Positions 26,802 to 34,029 of a stretch of DNA of 64,000 bases are shown in pieces. Each line of letters starts with the position of its first letter. Position 1 is the stretch's first letter. The notes beneath the pieces are model-generated. The model was not told the origin of the DNA. It made no database searches and was given only the letters and a program-made list of their open reading frames with translations. The position numbers and the translations under genes are program-made. Location of the stretch: assembly GCA_963702525.1 (NCBI GenBank), contig CAVPCY010000017.1:99662-163661 (forward strand), read 5' to 3'. The DNA is from CAVPCY01 sp963702525. Its GTDB lineage: Bacteria > Actinomycetota > Coriobacteriia > Anaerosomatales > PHET01.

Positions 26802-27245
26802 CTAGTACGTAGCGGTGTAGAGGTACGACGACGTGTAGTTGCCCTGGTCCTGCCACACGCCACCGGGGGCGACGGTAAGGGTCCAGGTCTGGCCGTAGTT
26901 GCGGCCGCCGGCGTTGGGGGCCTTGGCCTCGTCGATGCCGGTGTTCATGCCGCTGGCGAGCGGTACGCTCAGCATGCCGGCCGGGAAGGTGTTGACGGGG
27001 TTCGTGCGGTCAAGCTGGAACGGGACGTTCGAGCGCACGTTCACGTTGCCCGAGTACGGAGCAGGATCGGCGGCGTCAGGATCGAACGCGCCGAAGGCGT
27101 GGTCCGCCGGGACCGTCATGACGAGCTTGGAGTTGATCGATGCCGTGATGACAGTGGTACCTGTCGCGGTTGCGGCGTGAGCGCTGGCGACAACGCCGAA
27201 CGCCATGACCAAGACCAGTGCGGCAACCAGTGCTGCCTTCTTCAT
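26802..27245 (-). CDS. Small secreted beta protein, WxL-like C-terminus
   Basis: 147 residues. The signal peptide is KKAALVAALVLVMAFGVVA ending near ASAHA. The mature part begins TATGTTVITASINSKLVMTV and ends with QTWTLTVAPGGVW and YTSSYLYTATY. A WxL triplet lies in TWTLTV, and the end pairs with the end of the large protein at 27561 (VPWSFDGGTYTTTVTYTA), so both likely carry one C-terminal beta-sandwich module. No LPxTG motif or membrane anchor is seen. The function is unknown; a cell-wall-bound surface protein is inferred. ATG 27245 is about nine bases after AAGG; ATG 27254 is the alternative. It is divergent from 27561. Confidence 0.7.
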   Translation of the reverse strand: MKKAALVAALVLVMAFGVVASAHAATATGTTVITASINSKLVMTVPADHAFGAFDPDAADPAPYSGNVNVRSNVPFQLDRTNPVNTFPAGMLSVPLASGMNTGIDEAKAPNAGGRNYGQTWTLTVAPGGVWQDQGNYTSSYLYTATY

Positions 27246-27254
27246 CTGCCTCAT

Positions 27255-27560
27255 CCCTTCTGATCTCTGTAGAGCGCGGAGCCTTGTCGTCCAGCGTCTC
27301 ACTGAGGCTAATCGGCAGGCGTCACGCTCTGCTTTAGCGTGAATAGGGTGTACGGAGTGCCTTTTCGGCTGGGACGAGCGCCGGCCGGGCGCCGACGCGC
27401 GCCTGGCTAGGCAGTGAGGGCGCATGGTACCGTTTGTCGGTAGGACGCTAAGTCCTCGGTTTCCGCACGCCGATATAGACACTGAACCGATGTCCCGGAG
27501 TAGCATTTCGCCACTTGTGGACAGCGGGGCGGACGACGCAGCACACGTCGGAACCGGAGG
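27255..27560. other. Divergent regulatory region, about 300 bp
   Basis: No gene is supported here. It separates the two divergent surface-protein genes and must carry both promoters. Short imperfect hairpins such as GTCACGCTCTGCTTTAGCGTGA (27317-27338) and TAGGACGCTAAGTCCT (27442-27457) are present. LytTR sites, expected as paired imperfect repeats, were not identified with confidence. Confidence 0.4.
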
Positions 27561-30347
27561 ATGATGGTACTGAGGGTCGCACCCGGGCAGGTCAGGGTGA
27601 CCTACACCGCTTCGCGCGACAGGGTCGCGCGGGCCTCCCTCGCCGTTCTCTTCCTCGCATGTGTCGCTCTGCCGGTCGCGCTGTTCGCGATGCCGACTCG
27701 CTCGTTCGCCGCAGGGCCCAACGCGATTCAGACACCGACGGGGTACAACGCCAATGCGGTTGCGCGCGGTGACGATACATCGAACCTGATCGTCAACCTT
27801 CCTTTCGCGATGAACTGGAACGGCACCAACTACACCCAGATCTACATCAACATGAACGGCAACTGCACGTTTGGGGCGGGCTATACCGGCTACAACCCGA
27901 ATACGACACTCGCGGCACTGAACCGAAACATCATGGCGCCGTTCTGGGCGGACCTGGACACGCGCAACACCGCCACAGGCCAGGTCACGTACAGCACCAC
28001 GACCGCGGGCAACATCCCCCAGGTCAACGGCAGGAACGCCTTCTTCGTGAACTGGGTCAACGTCGCGTCGTACAACAATCAGGCGACCCCCCTCAACTCG
28101 TTCCAGCTGGTACTTGTCGATCGCTCCGACACTGGGGCCGGGAACTTCGACATCATCTACAACTACGATCAGGTGACGTGGGACATCGCCACCACAGCGT
28201 CGACGTACCGGGCGCGCGCCGGGTGGGGCCGGGCCGGCACGGGCTTCGAACTGCCGGGCTCGGGCGTCGTGCAGGGCAGCGCGAGCGCACTGCTCGACTC
28301 CTCACCAGCCCCCACGTCGTTGATCCAGAACTCGCTGAACTCGGGCGGCCAGCTTGGGCGCTACGTGTGGCAGGTGCGAAACGGCGCGTCGCCGAACATC
28401 CCGCCTCAGGTGACCGTGGTCGACCGCGTACTGGAGGGGAACGCGTTCAACAGCTACGCGGGCTACACGGGAACCGGTGACGCCACGGCCACCGATCCAG
28501 ATGGCAGCGTGGTCAGCTTCACGAACGACCGGCCAACGACACTACCGCTTGGTGTGACCGACGTGACATGGACGGCAACGGACAACTCGGGTGCCGTCAC
28601 CACAGCCCATCAGTACATCACAGTTGCCGATACGACGCCGCCAACCAACCCGACGCTCGTGAGTCCTACGCACTCGACCGGCTTGTGGTCCACCCTCAGC
28701 ACCGTGACCGTGAACTCGTCTGGCGATGCAACCGATGCGTGTACCGGTGTGAACGGCTTCTCGTACGACTGGAGCTCAACTTCGCCGGCGTCGCCCGACA
28801 CTGTGGCGGACCCCCACATCGTCACGCCGTTTTCGAACACCGTCACCACCACCGTGGACAGCCAGACGTTTCCTAACGCCACCTGGCCGGCGGGGTGGAC
28901 ACGCTCGGATGCGACATACGTGCGGCTCACCAACGCCGCAGGGCGCAATCGAGGTACGTACGCAGCGGAGATCTGGGCGAACAACGCGACTCGTCGCACG
29001 GTGAACTTCTACCGGGACTACGATCTCACCGGGTTCACGAGCGCTTCGCTGTCGTTCTGGAACCAGGTCTCGGCGCTGAGCACGAACGCCGACTACGCGA
29101 GAGTCGAGTACTCCACCAACGGCGGTGCGAACTGGACACAGCTCTACAACCAGACTGGGCCCTCCGCCGCGCAGGCGTGGCAACAGCGCCCCTACGCGCT
29201 TCCGGTGGGCGGCACAGTCCGAGTGAGGTTCTCGGGATCGGTGAACGCCACCACCGAATACTCCAACTGGGACGACATCACCGTGCTCGGCTTCGTCACC
29301 ACAACGACCAACCTCATGATCACGAACTCGACCGCAGACCTCGCCGACGGCAGCTGGTACTACAACTTGCGCACGGTCGACGTCGCGGGCAACTGGTCTG
29401 TCTCGGCGGCGTTAGGGCCGTTCCTGATCGACACGATCGCGCCGGTTACCACCGACAATGCGCCCGCAGGCTGGAGCACGACACCGGTCTCGGTGACTCT
29501 CACGCCGACCGACGCGGGTCTGATCGCCTACACTCAGTACGCTCTCAACGGCGGTGCGTGGGTGATGTACTCGGCCCCCATCGCAATCTCGACCGAGGGC
29601 ACGACGACGCTGTCGTACCGCTCTGCGGACGCTGCCGGCCACGTGGAGCTCGCCAAGACGGTGCTGGTGCGGGTCGACACGCAGGCTCCCACGGTGCCAG
29701 GTGCCATGACGGCGAGCGCCACGAGCACGACGACGATCGAGTTGTCGTGGGGGTCCTCGACGGACGCGACGTCCGGGATGCACCACTACGTTGTCTACCG
29801 TGACGGCGTGCTGGCGGGTACGTCCACCGGCACGACCTACGAGGATTCGGGGCTCACGCCCGGGCAAAGCTACGTCTACGAAGTCGCCGCTGTCGACTAC
29901 GCGGGCAACGTGTCCGGCAGGACTGCCGCTATCTCCGAGAGCGTGCCGACGAGCGCGATCTGGATGACGGTCACGCCCGCAAGCCTCAGCATGGGAGGCA
30001 CGGACCCCGGCGCGTCGACCTCGCTAGCCAACGCCGTCTCAGTCACGGTGGGCGGCATAGGCATGATCGCCTACGACTTCTCGTGCGCCGCCACCGACTT
30101 CGCGAACACCGACACGGGAGCTCCGATGCAGTCGCTTCCGGCGGGGGCGCTGAACTACGCGGTTCATGGGCAGGTGACGACGCCCAGCACGCCGTTCACG
30201 ACGACACCCGCCGTCATCGACTCGTCCATAGGCGTGAAGTACCGATGGAGCCGCAACTACCTGTTCGATCTGCGCTTCGATGTTCCGTGGTCGTTCGATG
30301 GTGGCACGTACACGACGACCGTCACCTACACAGCGGTCGCGAACTGA
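27561..30347 (+). CDS. Large secreted multidomain protein with NIDO-like domain
   Basis: 928 residues. A basic start and signal-like span (ASLAVLFLACVALPVALFAM, cut near SFAAGPN) lead to a nidogen-like (NIDO) domain: MAPFWADLDTRNTATGQVTY, NSFQLVLVDRSDTGAGNFDI, and NYDQVTWDI. It then has HYR-like and Ig-like repeats (VTWTATDNSGAVTTA), a jelly-roll segment near 440-600, another Ig-like repeat with YRSADAAGHVELA, a fibronectin type III domain (about 710-790, SATSTTTIELSWGSSTDATS) and a C-terminal beta module ending VPWSFDGGTYTTTVTYTA. No anchor motif is present. It is probably an adhesin or matrix protein held at the wall by its C-terminal module. ATG 27561 is immediately after CCGGAGG; the next ATG, three bases on, has better spacing. 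Confidence 0.82.
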   Translation: MMVLRVAPGQVRVTYTASRDRVARASLAVLFLACVALPVALFAMPTRSFAAGPNAIQTPTGYNANAVARGDDTSNLIVNLPFAMNWNGTNYTQIYINMNGNCTFGAGYTGYNPNTTLAALNRNIMAPFWADLDTRNTATGQVTYSTTTAGNIPQVNGRNAFFVNWVNVASYNNQATPLNSFQLVLVDRSDTGAGNFDIIYNYDQVTWDIATTASTYRARAGWGRAGTGFELPGSGVVQGSASALLDSSPAPTSLIQNSLNSGGQLGRYVWQVRNGASPNIPPQVTVVDRVLEGNAFNSYAGYTGTGDATATDPDGSVVSFTNDRPTTLPLGVTDVTWTATDNSGAVTTAHQYITVADTTPPTNPTLVSPTHSTGLWSTLSTVTVNSSGDATDACTGVNGFSYDWSSTSPASPDTVADPHIVTPFSNTVTTTVDSQTFPNATWPAGWTRSDATYVRLTNAAGRNRGTYAAEIWANNATRRTVNFYRDYDLTGFTSASLSFWNQVSALSTNADYARVEYSTNGGANWTQLYNQTGPSAAQAWQQRPYALPVGGTVRVRFSGSVNATTEYSNWDDITVLGFVTTTTNLMITNSTADLADGSWYYNLRTVDVAGNWSVSAALGPFLIDTIAPVTTDNAPAGWSTTPVSVTLTPTDAGLIAYTQYALNGGAWVMYSAPIAISTEGTTTLSYRSADAAGHVELAKTVLVRVDTQAPTVPGAMTASATSTTTIELSWGSSTDATSGMHHYVVYRDGVLAGTSTGTTYEDSGLTPGQSYVYEVAAVDYAGNVSGRTAAISESVPTSAIWMTVTPASLSMGGTDPGASTSLANAVSVTVGGIGMIAYDFSCAATDFANTDTGAPMQSLPAGALNYAVHGQVTTPSTPFTTTPAVIDSSIGVKYRWSRNYLFDLRFDVPWSFDGGTYTTTVTYTAVAN

Positions 30348-30366
30348 GCACTCGCACCTCCGCAGG

Positions 30367-31732
30367 CTAGTTCCTGAGTGACTGGAGCGGTGCAGGGAGG
30401 CGGCCGCCTCGTCTGGCGAACACGGTCCCGGCATGCTGGTTGACCGGCATCACCGGCGCCTCACCCAGAAGGCCGCCGAACGAGACGTGGTCGCCGACCA
30501 CCTTGCCCACGGCCGGAATGAGCCGCACGGCCGTCGTCTTCGAGTTGACCACCCCGATGGCGCACTCGTCGGCGATGATGCCGGCGATCGTCTCGGCGGT
30601 GGTGTCGCCGGGCACCGCGATCATGTCGAGCCCCACCGAGCACACCGCCGTCATCGCCTCGAGCTTCTCGATGGTCAGTGCGCCGGACTCGGCGGCGCGG
30701 ATCATGCCCTGGTCCTCCGAGACGGGGATGAAGGCGCCCGAGAGCCCGCCGGTGCTCGACGTGCCCATCGCGCCGCCCTTCTTGACGGCGTCGTTGAGCA
30801 GCGCGAGCGCGGCTGTGGTGCCGGGACCGCCGCACTGCCCCACGCCCATCGCCTCGATGATCTCGGCCACCGAGTCGCCCTCGGCAGGCGTGGGCGCCAG
30901 CGACAGGTCGACGATGCCCATCTCGACGCCGAGGCGCTTGGCGGCTTCGCGCGCCATGAGCTCGCCGGCGCGGGTGATCTTGAAGGCGGTGGCCTTGATC
31001 GCTTCGGCGACCGCAGTGAGGTCCGCGTCCTGCGGGAGCGCCGAGACCACAGCGCGCACCACGCCCGGGCCCGAGATGCCCACGTTGATGACCTCGTCGG
31101 GCTCTCCCGCGCCGTGGACGGCGCCGGCCATGAACGGGTTGTCCTCGACCATGTTCGCGAACACCACGAGCTTCGCGCACCCGATGCAGTCGCGCGTCTG
31201 CGGTCTTCTCGGCGGCGGACTTGACCGTCTCGGCCATCGCCATGACCGCGTCCATGTTGATGCCGGCACGTGTGGTGGCGACGTTGACCGAGGCGCACAC
31301 GCGCTCGGTGGTGGCCAGCGCATCGGGGATCGACGCGATCAGCCGTCGGTCGCCGTCGCCGATGCCCTTGTGCACGAGCGCCGAGAAACCGCCGATGAAG
31401 TCGACGCCTACCTCGCGGGCCGCCCGGTCGAGCGCCTCGGCGAACGGCGTCGCGTCTTCGGCGGAGCACGACGCCACGAGCTCGGCGATGGGGGTGACCG
31501 AGATGCGCCTGTTCACGATGGGGATGCCGTACTCAGACTCGAGTGCGCGGGTCACCGGCACGAGCCTCTCGGCGGCAGACGTCACGCGCTCGTAGACGCG
31601 TTTGGCCGCGACGTCGATGTCGGGGTCGGCACAGCCGCGAAGCGACAGGCCCAGGGTGACGGTGCGGATGTCGAGGCTCTGCTGCTGGACCATCAGCAGC
31701 GTTTCGACGATCTCCTCGGGATCGATGTGCAC
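30367..31732 (-). pseudogene. UPF0210 (PFL-fold) protein, one frameshift
   Basis: Family DUF711/UPF0210, related to the pyruvate formate-lyase fold, typically about 450 residues and encoded next to an ACT-domain UPF0237 gene, as here. Segments: SLDIRTVTLGLSLRGCADPD, CASVNVATTRAGINMDAVMA, then after the break CIGCAKLVVFANMVEDNPFM, INVGISGPGVVRAVVSALPQ and GMIRAAESGALTIEKLEAMT. The break lies in the alternating CGCGCG at 31191-31197; deleting one base joins EKTAD to RDCIGCAKL. No glycyl-radical motif is expected for this family. The function is unproven; a metabolic enzyme regulated by the ACT protein is a common suggestion. The shift is probably an assembly error. Confidence 0.82.
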
Positions 31733-31837
31733 GGGAGGCCTTTCGGGTGGGTGTGGCGGGATCGCACGATGTCGAGCGGCGAAGGTACCACGAGCGGCGG
31801 CACGGGGCGAAGTGGTGCTCTCCGATACCGGAGCCCG

Positions 31838-32116
31838 CTAGATGCGGTGCATGTAGCGGAAGACGTCCTCACGCTGCAGCGTGATCTGGATCCCGCCGAG
31901 GTCCTCGGACACGTCGGCGAGCTTCGCCTGGAGGTCCTCGAACGAGGTGGCGTCCTCGTCTACCGTGACGAGCATCGTCATCGAGAAGATGCCTCCGATG
32001 ATGGTCTGACGGATGTCCTCGATGTTCGCGTGAGAGTCCGCGAGCACGCGTGAGACCGCCGCCACGATGCCCACTCGGTCTTCGCCGAGCACCGACAGGA
32101 TGGTGGGGGTACGCAT
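31838..32116 (-). CDS. ACT-domain protein, UPF0237 (GcvR-like)
   Basis: 92 residues, essentially one ACT domain: TILSVLGEDRVGIVAAVSRV, ADSHANIEDIRQTIIGGIFS, and TMLVTVDEDATSFEDLQAKL. ACT domains bind small ligands, often amino acids. This family is found beside UPF0210 genes in many bacteria, as here (106 bases upstream). ATG 32116 has GGAGG six bases before it; the in-frame TTG at 32128 is too close to the same site. Confidence 0.88.
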   Translation of the reverse strand: MRTPTILSVLGEDRVGIVAAVSRVLADSHANIEDIRQTIIGGIFSMTMLVTVDEDATSFEDLQAKLADVSEDLGGIQITLQREDVFRYMHRI

Positions 32117-32162
32117 CTGTTCCTCCAACCGAGCTTCGTCATTGCGCCGCCCGCGGCGACGC

Positions 32163-32168
32163 TATACT
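32163..32168 (+). promoter_or_regulatory. Possible -10 box, ACT/DUF951 gap
   Basis: TATACT in GACGCTATACTCAGG about 75 bases before the DUF951 start. A GGTATAA (reverse strand of TTATACC) next to it could serve the leftward ACT gene. No clear -35 was found, so this is tentative. Confidence 0.35.
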
Positions 32169-32240
32169 CAGGTTATACCGCACGGCGGGCCATCCGCTGC
32201 CGGCGGCCGATCCCAAGAAGCGCTATGAGAGCGAGTCGAC

Positions 32241-32456
32241 GTGGCAGTACCGATCACGCCCATCCGGCTGGGCGACGTGGTCAAGTTGAAGAAGCCACAC
32301 CCATGCGGAGCGAACGAGTGGGAGATCACTCGCGTGGGGGCCGACATCAAGCTGCGATGCCGCGGGTGTGAGCGCTCGGTGATGCTGGAGCGCTACGAGT
32401 TCGACCGCAGGTTCCGCGGCTTCATCGGACCGTCGGGTGCTGAGTCGAAGTGCTAG
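32241..32456 (+). CDS. DUF951 domain protein
   Basis: 71 residues, full length for DUF951. Features are IRLGDVVKLKKPHPCGANEW, then VGADIKLRCRGCERSVMLER. Three cysteines (PHPCG and CRGC) could bind a metal. The family occurs in Firmicutes and Coriobacteriia, in Firmicutes often near ychF or parB genes, and its function is unknown; nucleic-acid binding has been suggested. It starts with GTG and a weak GAGCGAG upstream. Its tail overlaps the opposing M23-like gene by 35 bases. Confidence 0.85.
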   Translation: MAVPITPIRLGDVVKLKKPHPCGANEWEITRVGADIKLRCRGCERSVMLERYEFDRRFRGFIGPSGAESKC

Positions 32457-33501
32457 GAGCGCTCACCGTGACCGCGCCTTTGAGTCCCTTGTAGGTGGGG
32501 TCGGTCGCGTCGTTGAGCTGCATGTGGGTGTGGTAGCCCTTGTTCTTGGTGTAGCTGCGCAGTTGTGACGCGATTCGCTTGTCTATCCGACGTACCGCCG
32601 CGATGCGTGTGGACCCTGCGACCACCCGGTCGCCAGGAGCCGCCGTGACGTCGTCAAGGTGGATCATGACCAGGTCCAGCGTGGGACGGTTGTCCGGCTG
32701 GATGTGGACCTCGACGTCGTCGAACCGCTCGTAGAGCTTGAAGTGCTTGACCTTGACCACGGTTCCCGTCACCGGCGCGAACACATCAGAGCCCGGGTTC
32801 GCGCCCACGTCGGCAGCTGTGTCGGGCTTGCCCGGGCGCGCGCGCCACATCCTCAGCACCGTGCCTGCGAGCCATGCCTCGTGCCCGCCCTCCTGGGCCG
32901 AGATGTCGCGATGCGTGGAGCGGTCCTTCTTCGCCTTGGTCATGTCGGCGTCGGGGACCTTGGTCTTGAGCCGCAGGGCATACGGGTACGACGCCTGGTG
33001 AAAGCCGACTTCGGTGAGGTCGTCGGTCGAGACGGGGAGTCGGATCTGCAGCCCGTGGTACGTCGCGAGCAGCGGCGTGAGCTCGGCTCGGCTCGATGCC
33101 GCACGAGCCACCGGCAGCGCCGGCGATGGGCCGTTGGTCCGGGTCACGGGCGCTTGGACGAACGGCGACTCAGCGAGCAGCTCTGTCTTGGCCTGGCGAT
33201 CGGACGAGTACTGCCAGCCGAGTGCGAGTGCGCCCAACAGCACGACCGCCGCCACGCCGGCGATGACCTGCTGACGCTTCTGCGCCGCGCGCCGGCGGGT
33301 CTCACGCGCCCGACGGCCCTCGAGCGCGAGGCCCGTGTCGCGCGCCGGGCGCAGGGTGCGCTCGGCAGGGTCGCCGTCGGCGCCGTCGGCGCCGGGCATG
33401 GGCGGCAGGTCCGAGCCGGGGTAGCGAATCTCCTCGGCGCGGATAAGGCGGACACCACCGTCTCGGCGAGTCCCGGTTCTAGGTCTGCGCGGAAGTGTCA
33501 C
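32422..33501 (-). CDS. Membrane-anchored degenerate M23-like protein
   Basis: 359 residues. A charged cytoplasmic N-terminus (about 1-85) precedes one membrane span (QQVIAGVAAVVLLGALALGW) and an outer part. The C-terminal half resembles a LytM/M23 fold: VFAPVTGTVVKVKHFKLYER, LVMIHLDDVTAAPGDRVVAG, and GYHTHMQL with an HxH pair. The usual first zinc motif HxGxD is absent (NPGSDVFAPV), so catalysis is unlikely and a peptidoglycan- or protein-binding role is inferred. It is convergent with DUF951 and divergent from the V-ATPase operon. Confidence 0.68.
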   Translation of the reverse strand: MTLPRRPRTGTRRDGGVRLIRAEEIRYPGSDLPPMPGADGADGDPAERTLRPARDTGLALEGRRARETRRRAAQKRQQVIAGVAAVVLLGALALGWQYSSDRQAKTELLAESPFVQAPVTRTNGPSPALPVARAASSRAELTPLLATYHGLQIRLPVSTDDLTEVGFHQASYPYALRLKTKVPDADMTKAKKDRSTHRDISAQEGGHEAWLAGTVLRMWRARPGKPDTAADVGANPGSDVFAPVTGTVVKVKHFKLYERFDDVEVHIQPDNRPTLDLVMIHLDDVTAAPGDRVVAGSTRIAAVRRIDKRIASQLRSYTKNKGYHTHMQLNDATDPTYKGLKGAVTVSAPSTSTQHPTVR

Positions 33502-33658
33502 GACGTCGCGTGGCGGCTGTGTGTGAGAGGGTGCATGAGGACCTCGGTGAGCAAAATGCGTTCCTCGCTGAGGAGTGGATCGTCTAAACGCTCAGTATAC
33601 CGAGCACGAGCGCCGGGTCTCATTCGCGATACGGAATGGAAACGGTGCGGCGAATCGC

Positions 33659-33664
33659 TATACT
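33659..33664 (+). promoter_or_regulatory. Possible -10 box of the V-ATPase operon
   Basis: TATACT in GAATCGCTATACTAGCGTG, 58 bases before the first V-ATPase gene. The region is the only long gap upstream of the operon. There is no good TTGACA at 17 bases, so this is a weak call. Confidence 0.45.
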
Positions 33665-33721
33665 AGCGTGCGAACTTGCCGCGGGGGCAGGTGAAGCAGG
33701 GGTGGAGGGCGACAGGCCGCG

Positions 33722-34027
33722 ATGCAGAAGCTCGAGGAGATCCTTCGTGCCGAGGAGACCGCACGTCATGCGGTCGCCGACGCCCGCGAGCAGGCCGACG
33801 CGCTGGTGCGCGATGCGGAGACGAATGCGCGGTCGCTGACCGAGGCCGAGCGCTCCGAATCAGCGCGGGCTGCTGTCGCTACGCGAGAGGCCGCCGTTGC
33901 CGGCGCCCGGGCCGTCGCCGCTGACATTGCGACCGATGCCGCTTCCCGGCTCGAAGCCGATATCGCTGCCGCGCGCATGCGCATTCCGGATGCAGCACAG
34001 GCCGCGCTCGCGAAGCTGCTGGGGTAG
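33722..34027 (+). CDS. V-type ATPase stalk subunit H/G
   Basis: 101 residues, predicted as one long alpha-helix with heptads: LEEILRAEETARHAVADARE, RSLTEAERSESARAAVATRE. It is Ala/Glu/Arg-rich like the peripheral-stalk subunit (AhaH/NtpF, G in eukaryotes) that pairs with subunit E. Low sequence conservation makes the name rest on position: it is the first gene of a V-ATPase operon, two bases before subunit I. The pairing with NtpE (36699) is expected at the outer stalk. Confidence 0.75.
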   Translation: MQKLEEILRAEETARHAVADAREQADALVRDAETNARSLTEAERSESARAAVATREAAVAGARAVAADIATDAASRLEADIAAARMRIPDAAQAALAKLLG

Positions 34028-34029
34028 AC

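Noticed and set aside
27255..27560. Possible riboswitch (c-di-GMP-like) before the surface-protein gene
   Set aside because: Some GGACGC-type segments occur, but the conserved GEMM core and tetraloop-receptor arrangement are not present.
30440..32053. A 537-codon rightward open frame across the UPF0210 and ACT genes
   Set aside because: Composition is a mirror of real leftward genes with clear family motifs; no ribosome-binding site or domain.
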